49,284 nucleotides of DNA from Gammaproteobacteria bacterium (GTDB lineage Bacteria > Pseudomonadota > Gammaproteobacteria > SZUA-229), in assembly GCA_026195255.1 (NCBI GenBank), contig JAPHSS010000061.1:1-49284 (forward strand), read 5' to 3'. The notes under the pieces were generated by a model. The model was not told the origin of the DNA. It did no database searches and saw only the letters and a program-made list of their open reading frames with translations. Made by a program: the position numbers and the translations under genes. This document shows positions 33,480 through 45,245 of this stretch, piece after piece (the stretch's first letter is position 1; every line of letters starts with the position of its first letter).

Positions 33480-34589
33480 CTAACTTATTTTGTGAGGTCT
33501 TTGCATATATTCGTGACTGCGCATTTCCTGTAAGCGACTAATCGTGCGTTTAAACTCAAAAGCATATTGCTTACCGGTATATAATAATTCGGGCTGAGAT
33601 TCCGCGCTACTTAGTAAATTAACGTTGCGATCATAAAACTCGTCAATCATATTTATAAAACGTCTGGTTTTATCATTCTGTGCGTCATCCATAACGGGGA
33701 TATTGCTAATAAATACAGTATGAAACTGTCTGGCAATTTCAATATAATCTGCTGAACCACGATTATCGCCACAAATTATATAAAAATCTAACCATATAAT
33801 GTCGTCAGTATAGAGAATGCTTTGAATAATTCGGTAGTTGATATGGATTTTATAATTACGTTGGGCCGGGCAGGTTATAAGTTCAATAAATCGGGATTCC
33901 AGTAGTTTATTGCTGTTATCTGATATTAAATGCCAGGTATCGGCCTTTTCAAGTAAACGTAAACGGTGATCAACTGCTCCATTAAGTTCAACAATGTGGC
34001 AATGTTGTTTAAGTAGCTTTATTGCGGGTAAAAATCGTTCTCTTTGTAAGCCGTTTTTATACAGATTGTCGGGTATCTGATTTGAGGTGACAACCAGAAT
34101 AACCCCTTCTTTTAATAAAGTTTCAAGTAATCCATATAAAAGCATCGCGTCTGTAATATCTGAAACATGAAACTCATCAAGGCAAATTAATTGATAACGA
34201 CTGGCAAATGATCGGGCTATAAAATCCAGAGGTTTTTTTTGGTCGTCTATTAAACTTAGCTGATCATGTATGGCTTGCATAAAATGCTGAAAATGCAGTC
34301 TTATTTTGCGTTCTTTAATTAAAGAATCGCTGTCGAAGCTGTCAAAAAACATATCCATTAACCAGGTTTTACCCCGACCCACATCTCCCCAGATATAACA
34401 ACCAGATACACCGGGTAGGGGGAGTTTTAATAATGCCTTCGCTTTATAAACAAATGTTTGCTTCTGCTGTAAAAGATGACTGATATCCTGTTGTAATTGG
34501 GCAAGTTTCTGCACAGCAGAAACTTGTTCTGCATCAGTTTGGTAGCTCTTATTTTCTAATTGCCTGTTGTATTCGTTAATTATGCCCAT
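33480..34589 (-). CDS. zapE: cell division protein ZapE (AAA ATPase)
   Basis: 369 aa. Walker A GDVGRGKT at 68-75, Walker B LICLDEF at 134-140, and sensor-like VTSNQIPDNLY. QRERFLPAIKLLKQHCHIVELNG is the family's signature. E. coli ZapE is needed for division under stress and low oxygen, promoting FtsZ ring dynamics. The length matches (375). It is preceded on its own strand by the unrelated pyrG leader region, so it has its own promoter in the 354-nt gap. Confidence 0.94.
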   Translation of the reverse strand: MGIINEYNRQLENKSYQTDAEQVSAVQKLAQLQQDISHLLQQKQTFVYKAKALLKLPLPGVSGCYIWGDVGRGKTWLMDMFFDSFDSDSLIKERKIRLHFQHFMQAIHDQLSLIDDQKKPLDFIARSFASRYQLICLDEFHVSDITDAMLLYGLLETLLKEGVILVVTSNQIPDNLYKNGLQRERFLPAIKLLKQHCHIVELNGAVDHRLRLLEKADTWHLISDNSNKLLESRFIELITCPAQRNYKIHINYRIIQSILYTDDIIWLDFYIICGDNRGSADYIEIARQFHTVFISNIPVMDDAQNDKTRRFINMIDEFYDRNVNLLSSAESQPELLYTGKQYAFEFKRTISRLQEMRSHEYMQRPHKIS

Positions 34590-36580
<1,991 letters not shown>

Positions 36581-36581
<1 letters not shown>

Positions 36582-37414
36582 TGGATTTATGCGGATTCAA
36601 AGTTGGTCTGGATCAACCCTTATTTCTCCTTGCAGGCCCATGTGTTATTGAGTCAGAAGCCATGGCGCTTAGCACTGCAACAGAATTGAAACAAATTACT
36701 GATAAACTGGGTATTCCGTTTATCTATAAATCATCATTTGATAAAGCAAATCGTTCATCAATTGATAGTTTTCGGGGTTTGGGCATGGCCGAGGGCCTGA
36801 GAATTCTGCAAAAAATTAAAGACGAAGTGGGTGTGCCGGTAATAACCGATGTTCATGAAGACACACCAATGGACGAAGTCGCTGAGGTGGTCGATGTTAT
36901 CCAAACCCCGGCATTTCTATGTCGACAAACTAACTTCATCCTGAAAGCTGCAGCAGCGGGTATCCCGGTTAACATTAAAAAAGGCCAGTTTATGGCACCC
37001 TGGGATATGAAAAACGTCGTAGATAAAGCCAGAACTACTGGAAATGAACAGATCATGGTTTGTGATCGGGGTGTTTCCTTTGGTTATAACAACCTGGTAT
37101 CTGATATGCGTGCCCTGGCGGTTATGCGTGAAACCAATTGTCCGGTGGTATTTGATGCTACTCATTCGGTGCAGTTGCCAGGCGGCCAGGGTGCAACATC
37201 GGGGGGGCAGCGAGAGCATGTGCCGGTTCTGGCTCGTGCGGCAGTAGCCGCTGGTGTTTCAGGTGTGTTTATGGAAACCCACCCTGATCCAGCAAATGCG
37301 TTAAGTGATGGCCCAAATGCCTGGCCTTTAGGTAAAATGGCGGCTTTATTAAGTCGCTTAAAAGGTATTGACGAGTTAGTTAAATCTTCAGCATTTGAAG
37401 AGACTGAACTTTAA
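36581..37414 (+). CDS. kdsA: 3-deoxy-D-manno-octulosonate 8-phosphate synthase
   Basis: Condenses arabinose-5-phosphate with PEP to give KDO-8-phosphate, for LPS inner core. 277 aa TIM barrel: [55 protein letters not shown] and [10 protein letters not shown] are all present. The fifth motif has the usual Asn/Met-type metal-free or metal pattern; I do not assign metal dependence. Overlaps pyrG by 1 nt. A small hairpin TCCCGA/TCGGGA at about 37447-37467 lies in the gap to eno but has no T-run. Confidence 0.97.
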
Positions 37415-37624
37415 ACGACCCGGTGGTTAACAAAATAACTCATTATTCCCGAATGCTTTTATCGGGATTCCAGTTATATAAAAAGCTGGATAAACTGTCA
37501 CGCTATGTTATCTAATTGGCTTAAACAGAAAAAAGCATAACTATGTAACAACATATTATTAAGTTAATGGTTATAAGAAAACAAGCAAAAACAAACTAGA
37601 AACCAAGTAAGAAAATAAACATAA

Positions 37625-38929
<1,305 letters not shown>

Positions 38930-38947
38930 TAACCCGGGTTAAAATTT

Positions 38948-39226
38948 TTGAAATGGTTACTGTCATTACTCATGGTTCTGTTTCTGCTACTGCAGTACAA
39001 ACTATGGGTGGGTGATGGAGCTGTTCCTGAAGTTATGCATCTGGAGCAGGAAATAGAAAAAAAGCAGTTAGAAAAAAATAAACTCGAAGAGCGTAATGCT
39101 TCTCTGGCTGCAGAAGTTAAAGACTTAAAACAGGGAAAAGACGCTATAGAAGAACGAGCTCGTAGTGAGATGGGTATGATAGGTAAAGACGAAACCTTCT
39201 ACCAGATAATTCAGTCATCCAAATGA
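38948..39226 (+). CDS. ftsB: cell division protein FtsB
   Basis: 92 aa, bitopic membrane protein of the divisome. One membrane helix (about 3-19, LLSLLMVLFLLLQYKLW) then a coiled coil (about 27-70, EQEIEKKQLEKNKLEERNASLAAEVKDL) and the conserved end AIEERARSEMGMIGKDETFYQI. It partners FtsL and FtsQ. The start codon is TTG at 38948; the residues MKWLLSLL before the first ATG align with E. coli FtsB, which supports it. It lies 18 nt from eno and 12 nt from ispD. Confidence 0.93.
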   Translation: MKWLLSLLMVLFLLLQYKLWVGDGAVPEVMHLEQEIEKKQLEKNKLEERNASLAAEVKDLKQGKDAIEERARSEMGMIGKDETFYQIIQSSK

Positions 39227-39238
39227 GCTGGTTTCCTA

Positions 39239-39958
39239 ATGCAAAATAAACAATTCTGGGCCATTATTCCCGCGGCAGGCGTTGGCAAACGTATGTTAGC
39301 TGACAGACCAAAGCAATATTTAAAACTTCAAGATAAAACCGTTATTGAGCACACTTTAGATAAATTATTAAACATGCAGGAAGTTACCGGTGTTGTGTTA
39401 TCTATTAGTGATACGGATGAGTATTGGCCAGATTTAAACTATCAAAGTAAAAAGCCATTATTAGTAGCCAGCGGTGGTCAAGAAAGAAGTGATTCTGTGT
39501 TAAACGCACTCACATTATTAAATCATCAGAATTCTGAAACAGAAAACACCTGGGTATTAGTGCATGATGCGGCTCGTCCTTGTGTGCGCGGTGAAGACAT
39601 ACAAAATCTAATCAGGCTGGCTAGTCAAAAGGATGATGGCGGTTTACTTGCCTTACCCGTCAGAGACACCATGAAGCGAGCACAACATGCAAAACATGAT
39701 CAGCCAAACAACGTTAATGAAACCGTAGACCGTGATGGTTTATGGCATGCGTTAACGCCGCAAATGTTTAAACTGGATCTATTGTTAAACGCTTTAACCG
39801 AAGCGCAAAAAAATAAATCAAGCATTACCGACGATGCATCAGCAATGGAACTAATGGGTTATCAGCCCACGTTAGTTGAAGCACACGAAGATAATATAAA
39901 AATCACCCGTGCATTTGATCTACAACTAGCAGCGCTTTTTTTAAAAAACCAGTCATAA
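39239..39958 (+). CDS. ispD: 2-C-methyl-D-erythritol 4-phosphate cytidylyltransferase
   Basis: Third step of the MEP isoprenoid route. 239 aa with the nucleotidyltransferase loop IPAAGVGKRMLADRPKQYL, HDAARPCVR and the LTPQMFK / ITDDASAMEL segments, all IspD landmarks. The preceding ftsB is usual. In E. coli ispF follows directly, often overlapping; here no ispF follows and the next 599 nt are non-coding. IspF must therefore be elsewhere. RBS is weak; the start follows ftsB by 12 nt. Confidence 0.95.
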   Translation: MQNKQFWAIIPAAGVGKRMLADRPKQYLKLQDKTVIEHTLDKLLNMQEVTGVVLSISDTDEYWPDLNYQSKKPLLVASGGQERSDSVLNALTLLNHQNSETENTWVLVHDAARPCVRGEDIQNLIRLASQKDDGGLLALPVRDTMKRAQHAKHDQPNNVNETVDRDGLWHALTPQMFKLDLLLNALTEAQKNKSSITDDASAMELMGYQPTLVEAHEDNIKITRAFDLQLAALFLKNQS

Positions 39959-40030
39959 AAAAACTGTTTTTGTTAATTAAATACCTGCACTCTTTAATGT
40001 CCATAAACTGGCATATTCAATAGCAGCCGG

Positions 40031-40284
40031 CTAGTGATGGTGATTAGTGTTTTCTATAACACCTGCTTTTTCATCGGCTACATCAATCATCATTATCGAT
40101 TCATTGAGATGTAAGGCTTCTTTAAACTCATCAGGATGACATGGGGTATATACCTTACAAAAAAATTAGCCGCAGCAAAACTGAAAATCAAGAGAAGAGG
40201 AAAACGCGAATGAACGCAAATATTAAATTGATAAGTATCTTTTCTGGTTAATCCAGACACCCATGTTAACAGGTTGAGGCACAT
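40031..40284 (-). pseudogene. possible frameshifted small secreted protein
   Basis: On the minus strand one frame gives a signal-peptide-like run FPLLLIFSFAAANFF. A second frame, starting just after a run of seven T, gives CKVYTPCHPDEFKEALHL and continues to NHHH then stop at 40031. One extra T in that run would join them into a single protein with a Cys pair and a His-rich tail, suggestive of a metal-binding secreted peptide. No good start codon is seen in the first frame near its signal-like part (the longer frame's ATG is at 40284). The frameshift may be a real mutation, a sequencing slip or chance. Confidence 0.25.
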
Positions 40285-40398
40285 CTACATCGGGGGAAAG
40301 ACCGTCGCTGTTTGGCGCTCTGACCCTTAAACCTATACCACCAGAAGATGTTCGGTGTATAAAAGCTAATCCATCGAGCCTTATCCAGATATACATAA

Positions 40399-40428
40399 CT
40401 CGTTCCCACGCAGGAGCATGGGAACGAG
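40399..40428. repeat. REP-like palindrome
   Basis: CTCGTTCCCA pairs with TGGGAACGAG (10 bp perfect), then a C-A mismatch and GC/GC around AGGA. This CTCGTTCCC...GGGAACGAG hairpin is a well-known dispersed REP type in many bacteria, usually spread by RAYT transposases. It abuts repeat copy B within 4 nt. Confidence 0.7.
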
Positions 40429-40431
40429 ATA

Positions 40432-40526
40432 AGATATTTTTTAAGGCATAAAAAAACCCCAACCTATACAGGAATGGGGTTTTAGACTTCTTGAACCATA
40501 ACATTAACAGATTAAGTTAATGCCTG
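40432..40526 (-). repeat. 95-nt structured repeat with intrinsic terminator, copy B
   Basis: Minus-strand counterpart of 225-319. Reads CAGGCATTAACTTAATCTG, then ends in a fully paired hairpin AACCCCA / TGGGGTT (inner CCT/AGG) and seven T. It begins 31 nt after the fusA2 stop and so is the fusA2 3' end. The terminator function is supported by position and structure. The conserved first half, which lies outside the hairpin, is not explained by termination. Confidence 0.75.
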
Positions 40527-40557
40527 GTTATAGGAGGCGGTTTTTAAAGTAATTAAA

Positions 40558-42642
40558 TTACTTGTTTGCTTTACGTTCTTGAGCTTCTTTAATAACTTCT
40601 TCCGAAACATTTTTCGGACAAGGGTTGTAGTGTGAGAACTCCATAGAGAACTGACCACGACCTGAAGTCATTGTACGTAAGTCACCAATGTAACCAAACA
40701 TTTCGCTTAGTGGAGCATCAGCTTTAATACGCACACCCGTTGGACCAGCTTCCTGGCCCTGAATCATTGCACGACGACGGTTTAAGTCACCAATAACATC
40801 ACCAACGTGATCTTCAGGAGTGAAAACGTCAACTTTCATAATTGGCTCAATGATCTGTGGAGCGGCTTTAGGAATAGTCTGACGGTAAGCGCCTCTGGCT
40901 GCAATTTCAAAAGCAACAGCAGATGAGTCAACAGCATGGAAAGCACCGTCTACTAGCGTAAATTTCACGTCTAATAATGGGTATTCAGCTAAAACGCCTT
41001 TGTCCATCATGCTAGCGAAACCTTTTTCAACTGCAGGCCAGAATTCACGAGGTACATTACCACCGGTTACTTTTGACTCAAACTCAAAACCTGAGTTAGC
41101 TTCACCTGGTTCAACGATGTAATCAATCTTACCAAACTGACCAGAACCACCAGACTGTTTCTTATGTGTGTAACTGTCTTCAACTCTCTGCGTGATGGTT
41201 TCGCGATATGCTACCTGTGGTTTACCAACAGTAACGTCAACACCATGAGTACGTTTAAGAATATCAATTTTTATGTCCAGATGAAGCTCGCCCATACCAC
41301 GTAAAATTGTTTCACCAGACTCTTCGTCTGTGTTTACGTAGAAAGAAGGGTCTTCTGCAACCATCTTGGATAAAGCCAGACCCATCTTCTCAGAACCACC
41401 TTTATCATTAGGTGAGATCGCGATAGAAATAACCGGATCAGGAAATACCATTGGCTCTAATGTCGCTGGATCTTTTTCATCAGCTAAAGTGTGACCTGTT
41501 TGAACGTTCTTCAAACCAACGAATGCAACTATGTCACCAGCTCGACAGCTTGAAATTTCTTCCGCTTTATCAGCGTGCATCATAACCATACGGCCGATAC
41601 GTTCTTTTTTACCTGTGAAAGTATTTACTAAGGTATCACCTTTGTTAATTGTACCTGAGTAGATACGAACGAAAGTCAGGGCGCCGAAGCGGTCATCCAT
41701 AATTTTGAATGCTAATGCACGAACAGGCAGTGTCGGATCAACAATTGCAAACTTACCTGTTTCTACACCTTCTTCATCCACTTCTGGCTGAGGTGGTACG
41801 TCTGTCGGGCAAGGCAGGTAATCAACAACTGCATTCAGCACGGGTTGAACACCCTTGTTCTTGAACGCAGAACCGGCGTATGTAGGGAAGAAATCTAATG
41901 CGATTGTGCCTTTACGGATACAACGCTGAAGGTCTTCAATAGAAGGCTCTTCACCTTCCAGGTATTTTTCCATTAGTTCATCGTCTTGCTCAACTGCAGT
42001 TTCGATTAGTTTTTCACGCCATTCTTCAACGTCATCTACCATGTCAGCAGGCACATCTTCTAATGTGTAGTTTAATGGGTCGCCAGAATCGTCCCATATC
42101 CATGCCTTACGAGTTAACAGATCAACTACGCCCTGAAGGCTGTCTTCTGTACCAATAGGTAGAACCATAACAAGTGGGCGAGCAGCAAGAACGTCTTCAA
42201 TCTGTTTAACAACGCGGTAGAAGTCAGCACCGATACGGTCCATCTTGTTGATGAAAATAACACGTGCAACTTTAGATTCGTTTGCATAACGCCAGTTAGT
42301 TTCAGACTGAGGCTCAACACCGCCAGATGCACAGAAAACACCTACGCCGCCATCTAGTACTTTAAGTGAACGGTAAACTTCGATTGTGAAATCAACGTGG
42401 CCCGGTGTGTCTATGATATTAAACTGATGATCGTCCCAAAAACAGGTAGTCGCCGCAGACTGGATAGTAATACCGCGCTCTGCTTCCTGTTCCATGAAGT
42501 CAGTAGTCGTAGTGCCGTCATGCGTGTCACCGGCTTTGTGAATTTTACCAGTGAGCTTCAAAATACGCTCAGTGGTAGTCGTTTTACCCGCATCTACGTG
42601 TGCGAATATGCCGATATTTCTATAATGAGATAGATCTGTCAT
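40558..42642 (-). CDS. fusA: elongation factor G, EF-G2 type
   Basis: 694 aa. GTPase motifs: G1 AHVDAGKTT at 14-22, [15 protein letters not shown]; then domains II-V in the usual order to [11 protein letters not shown]. The sequence [28 protein letters not shown] is that of the second EF-G of Vibrio, Shewanella and relatives, not the str-operon FusA. It is not next to rpsL, rpsG or tuf. EF-G2 proteins may act in recycling or under special conditions; which here is unknown. The upstream gap (329 nt) holds a minus-strand TATAAT with GC-rich discriminator. Repeat copy B forms its 3' end. Confidence 0.93.
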   Translation of the reverse strand: MTDLSHYRNIGIFAHVDAGKTTTTERILKLTGKIHKAGDTHDGTTTTDFMEQEAERGITIQSAATTCFWDDHQFNIIDTPGHVDFTIEVYRSLKVLDGGVGVFCASGGVEPQSETNWRYANESKVARVIFINKMDRIGADFYRVVKQIEDVLAARPLVMVLPIGTEDSLQGVVDLLTRKAWIWDDSGDPLNYTLEDVPADMVDDVEEWREKLIETAVEQDDELMEKYLEGEEPSIEDLQRCIRKGTIALDFFPTYAGSAFKNKGVQPVLNAVVDYLPCPTDVPPQPEVDEEGVETGKFAIVDPTLPVRALAFKIMDDRFGALTFVRIYSGTINKGDTLVNTFTGKKERIGRMVMMHADKAEEISSCRAGDIVAFVGLKNVQTGHTLADEKDPATLEPMVFPDPVISIAISPNDKGGSEKMGLALSKMVAEDPSFYVNTDEESGETILRGMGELHLDIKIDILKRTHGVDVTVGKPQVAYRETITQRVEDSYTHKKQSGGSGQFGKIDYIVEPGEANSGFEFESKVTGGNVPREFWPAVEKGFASMMDKGVLAEYPLLDVKFTLVDGAFHAVDSSAVAFEIAARGAYRQTIPKAAPQIIEPIMKVDVFTPEDHVGDVIGDLNRRRAMIQGQEAGPTGVRIKADAPLSEMFGYIGDLRTMTSGRGQFSMEFSHYNPCPKNVSEEVIKEAQERKANK

Positions 42643-42971
42643 GTTCTTACTCTTAAAAAGTTAAATTATTAGTTATTGATCGATCCATTTCGACCAATCG
42701 GGCGCTCTTGAAAAGACATTTTAAACAAAGACTTATAGAATAAATCTAAAGTTATTTAAGATTAAAAGCCAGGGCCTTTTTCAAGCAACACTAAATCTGT
42801 TTTAAACGAAGGCGCGGATTATACTAAAAATAGGGCCTAAAACATAGGAGTATATTAGAGAAAGTTTAAACTATTCACGGAGTTAGCTTTAGATTATAAA
42901 AATGCTAATAATATTTTTGTGTCAGCTAGAGCAAAAATACCAGGGTAATGCAGTAATAATTACGTGCTATT
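42643..42971. promoter_or_regulatory. 329-nt gap with the fusA2 promoter candidate
   Basis: On the minus strand TATAAT (plus positions 42818-42823) is followed by CCGCGCC, giving a leader of ~170 nt to the fusA2 start. The -35 at the right distance is poor. The same TATAATCCGCGCC occurs upstream of sulP and a close variant upstream of rpsA. Nothing else was found in the gap. Confidence 0.5.
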
Positions 42972-43667
42972 TCAGGTCTCATTCACAGACCAGTTGATCT
43001 CTGCGTGGCCATGTTTTGATAAAAAAGCGTTGATCTGAGAAAAAGGCCTGCTACCAAAGAAACCGCGATAAGCGGATAGTGGTGACGGGTGAGGTGAGCG
43101 GATAACCAGGTGTTTGTGCTCATCTATTATGCTGCCTTTCTTTTGCGCATAAGCACCCCAAAGCACAAAAGCGATTGCATGCTCACTGTTATTAAGTGTT
43201 GAGATAATTTTATCTGTAAATTTCTCCCAGCCTTTGCCTTGATGAGAATTTGCCTGACCGCTCTCAACTGTTAAAACACTATTGAGTAATAATACGCCCT
43301 GCCTGGCCCAGTTTTGTAAGTTACCATGGGGGTTGGTTAAACCCGTGTCAGTCTCAAGTTCTTTAAAAATGTTGATTAAAGATTTCGGTATGGGTTTTAC
43401 ATCCGTTTTAACTGAAAAGCACAAACCATGAGCGTGTCCTGGTGTTGGATAGGGGTCCTGCCCCAGAATAACAACCTTAACCTCATCTGGAGACGTGCTA
43501 TTTAAGGCATTAAACCAGTTTTCCTTCTCAGGTAAAATGACCTTTCCGTTATTAATTTCAGCTGTTAAAAAGGCTTCAAGGTCCTGCATATAGTCTAACT
43601 CCAGCTGCATCGCGAGACTGCTTTGCCAGCTTTCAGGGATTAATGGCAGTGAGCTGACTGTATTCAT
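42972..43667 (-). CDS. ung: uracil-DNA glycosylase
   Basis: 231 aa, family 1 enzyme that removes uracil from DNA. The catalytic water-activating motif GQDPYPTPGHAHGLCFS includes Asp71, and the Leu-loop HPSPLSAYRGFFG includes the catalytic His. Both are the exact family 1 signatures. Length is 229-231 in most gammaproteobacteria. It stands alone, divergent from the cyclase gene across 113 nt. The start ATG at 43667 is the only sensible one. Confidence 0.97.
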   Translation of the reverse strand: MNTVSSLPLIPESWQSSLAMQLELDYMQDLEAFLTAEINNGKVILPEKENWFNALNSTSPDEVKVVILGQDPYPTPGHAHGLCFSVKTDVKPIPKSLINIFKELETDTGLTNPHGNLQNWARQGVLLLNSVLTVESGQANSHQGKGWEKFTDKIISTLNNSEHAIAFVLWGAYAQKKGSIIDEHKHLVIRSPHPSPLSAYRGFFGSRPFSQINAFLSKHGHAEINWSVNET

Positions 43668-43780
43668 ATGTAATTACCTGATTATTTTATTTTGTTTTTC
43701 TATACTATATAAGACCTTTACAGGAATGCATATTATTTCAAATCGTTTAAAAACTTTTCTTAAAAGCAGGCTTTTAGTGC

Positions 43781-44680
43781 ATGGATAAAACACAGCAAAA
43801 TTACGCTGTTATGTTTGCAGATATAGCCGGTAGCACTCGTTTGTATGAGCGCCTTGGTGATCATATTGCAAATCAAATGATTAGTGGTGCCATGAAACTG
43901 GTTGCTGCTTTAATCAAAAATAATAAAGGGGTTGTAGTTAAACATATCGGTGATGAAGTGATGTGCCGATTTTCCAGTGCTGACCATGCCGTAAAATGCG
44001 CCTGTGAAATACATGAGATGATGGAGCTTCAGCCAGTTCAACACGGTATAGGTCTGGTGTTTCGAATTGGTATTAACTGGGGCCCGGCTATTTTACGTGA
44101 AGATGGTGATATATTCGGTGACGCAGTCAATCTGGCCGCACGAATGGCCGGGCTTGCTAAAGCACGTCAAATCATCACCACCGAAACTGTAAAGCAACGC
44201 TTAACCTCAATAGAGCTACTGCCTAAATGTCGCGAGATAGATTGCACTCATGTTAAAGGCAAGGTAGACGCCATATCTGTAATTGAGGTTATGTGGGAGC
44301 CAAATAATGTTACCCACATGTCGACCATTATTAGTAATAATGTCGCATTTACTAATGACAGCAAACCTTTATGTCTTTATTACCAGCAAAAAAAGCTGGA
44401 GTTAATCTCTGGCTCAGAAGCCTATACTTTCGGCAGAGATATAAGCTGTGATCAGATGATTGTCTCTACTTTAGCATCAAGAATACACGCTAAAATTGAG
44501 TACCGGCGAGGTAAGTTTGTGCTGGTAGACGAAAGCACTAATGGTACTTACCTGCAAGTGCATAATAACTCACCTATCTTCCTGCGCCGCGAAGAAGTTA
44601 TATTACAGGGAGAAGGGGTGATTAGTTTTGGTGAAAAAATTAACATCAACAGTGATTTCTTATTACGATTTAGTTTATAA
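43781..44680 (+). CDS. class III nucleotide cyclase domain fused to an FHA domain
   Basis: 299 aa. The class III catalytic domain covers about 7-170: VMFADIAGSTRLYERLGD (metal Asp14), HIGDEVMCRF (second metal Asp), and FGDAVNLAARM, the transition-state region. An FHA domain follows at about 195-295, with FGRD, S-R-I-H and STNGTYLQV, the phospho-Thr-binding pattern. No membrane or sensory part is present, so input likely comes through FHA binding to a phosphoprotein. Product (cAMP or cGMP) cannot be told. It is near cNMP-binding genes elsewhere in this window but not in an operon with them. Confidence 0.9.
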   Translation: MDKTQQNYAVMFADIAGSTRLYERLGDHIANQMISGAMKLVAALIKNNKGVVVKHIGDEVMCRFSSADHAVKCACEIHEMMELQPVQHGIGLVFRIGINWGPAILREDGDIFGDAVNLAARMAGLAKARQIITTETVKQRLTSIELLPKCREIDCTHVKGKVDAISVIEVMWEPNNVTHMSTIISNNVAFTNDSKPLCLYYQQKKLELISGSEAYTFGRDISCDQMIVSTLASRIHAKIEYRRGKFVLVDESTNGTYLQVHNNSPIFLRREEVILQGEGVISFGEKININSDFLLRFSL

Positions 44681-44857
44681 ATTAGCTTACTCACATCACA
44701 TACTATAAATACGAGTTTCTTTTAGTCAGGTTCTTAAGTTTCAGGCGTAAATAATACCAGTCTAACTTACCGATCTGCTTTACAGCTTATGTGTACTTAT
44801 CTTTATTTTAAGTGTCTTTTACAGTTACGAGCTTTCTCACTACCATAAATCAATATC
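44681..44857. other. gap before the hipB operators
   Basis: Nothing recognised in these 177 nt. Together with the operator block that follows, they make the 303-nt gap between the cyclase-FHA gene and the hipB-like gene. Confidence 0.4.
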
Positions 44858-44979
44858 TATTGACATTAAGATCAATAATGCTATATATATTTAGTTTATT
44901 GATTTATACATCAATTCATGTAATTGACATATATATCAATATACGCTAATATTAAGCTATCTATTGATGAAAAGGTCAA
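44858..44979 (+). promoter_or_regulatory. hipB promoter with four TTGA-N8-TCAA operators
   Basis: Four copies of TTGA-N8-TCAA: 44860-44875 (extended TATTGACATTAAGATCAATA), 44899-44914, 44924-44939 and 44964-44979, with starts 39, 25 and 40 nt apart. A near-consensus promoter TTGACA (44924-44929), 17 nt, TAATAT (44947-44952) uses operator 3 as its -35; operator 4 lies in the short leader. A second promoter-like pair, TTGACA at 44860 and TATATA at 44882 (16-nt spacer), overlaps operator 1. E. coli hipBA operators are TATCC-N8-GGATA, the same spacing. Confidence 0.75.
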
Positions 44980-44983
44980 GATT

Positions 44984-45226
44984 ATGAGCATTACCTCTCA
45001 ATTACTTGCACAGATTTTAGAGTTGGCTAAACGTAAAGGCCTTAAACAGAAAGATCTGGCAGAACGTGCTGGTCTCTCTGCCGAGTCTCTTTCAAGAGCT
45101 AAAAAGGCTGGTGACATGCATCTTTCCAGCCTGCAAAACCTGGCCAATATAGTGGGTCTTAAGCTCTGTCTGGGGCCTGATGAGCCACTTATGCAAAAGA
45201 TAAATAACGCTTCATTGTTTAAATAG
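44984..45226 (+). CDS. HipB-like XRE-family antitoxin/regulator
   Basis: 80-aa helix-turn-helix protein: ILELAKRKGLKQKDLAERAGLSAESLSRAKKAGDMHLSSLQNLANIVGLKL, a Cro/CI fold with recognition helix at SAESLSRAKKAG. I start at ATG 44984, with AAAGG 8 nt upstream, rather than at the 44924 frame start, which would lie inside operator 3. It precedes the HipA-like kinase by 19 nt, the usual antitoxin-toxin order. It very likely binds the four operators upstream and represses its own pair; this is inferred from the family and the palindromes. Confidence 0.88.
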   Translation: MSITSQLLAQILELAKRKGLKQKDLAERAGLSAESLSRAKKAGDMHLSSLQNLANIVGLKLCLGPDEPLMQKINNASLFK

Positions 45227-45245
45227 TTAAGCGCCAGACATCATT

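Larger units (their letters stand above)
39959..40557. other. 599-nt decayed region after ispD
   Basis: Between ispD and fusA2 there is no intact gene. It contains the possible frameshifted small gene (40031-40284), a REP-like palindrome (40399-40428) and repeat copy B (40432-40526). A long open frame at 40223-40504 on the minus strand runs through the REP hairpin and is judged spurious. This is where ispF would be expected from gammaproteobacterial gene order. Confidence 0.5.

Noticed and set aside
37447-37467. Terminator after kdsA
   Set aside because: TCCCGA/TCGGGA is only 6 bp and is not followed by a T-run, so termination is not supported.
39945-39972. Terminator at the end of ispD
   Set aside because: AAAAACCAGT and ACTGTTTTT give a very short CAGT/ACTG stem with a bulge; too weak to report as a feature.
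40223-40504. 93-codon open frame on the minus strand
   Set aside because: It reads through the REP palindrome and repeat copy B; the S-H-A-P-A-W-E-R string is a typical translation of this REP hairpin, not a protein.
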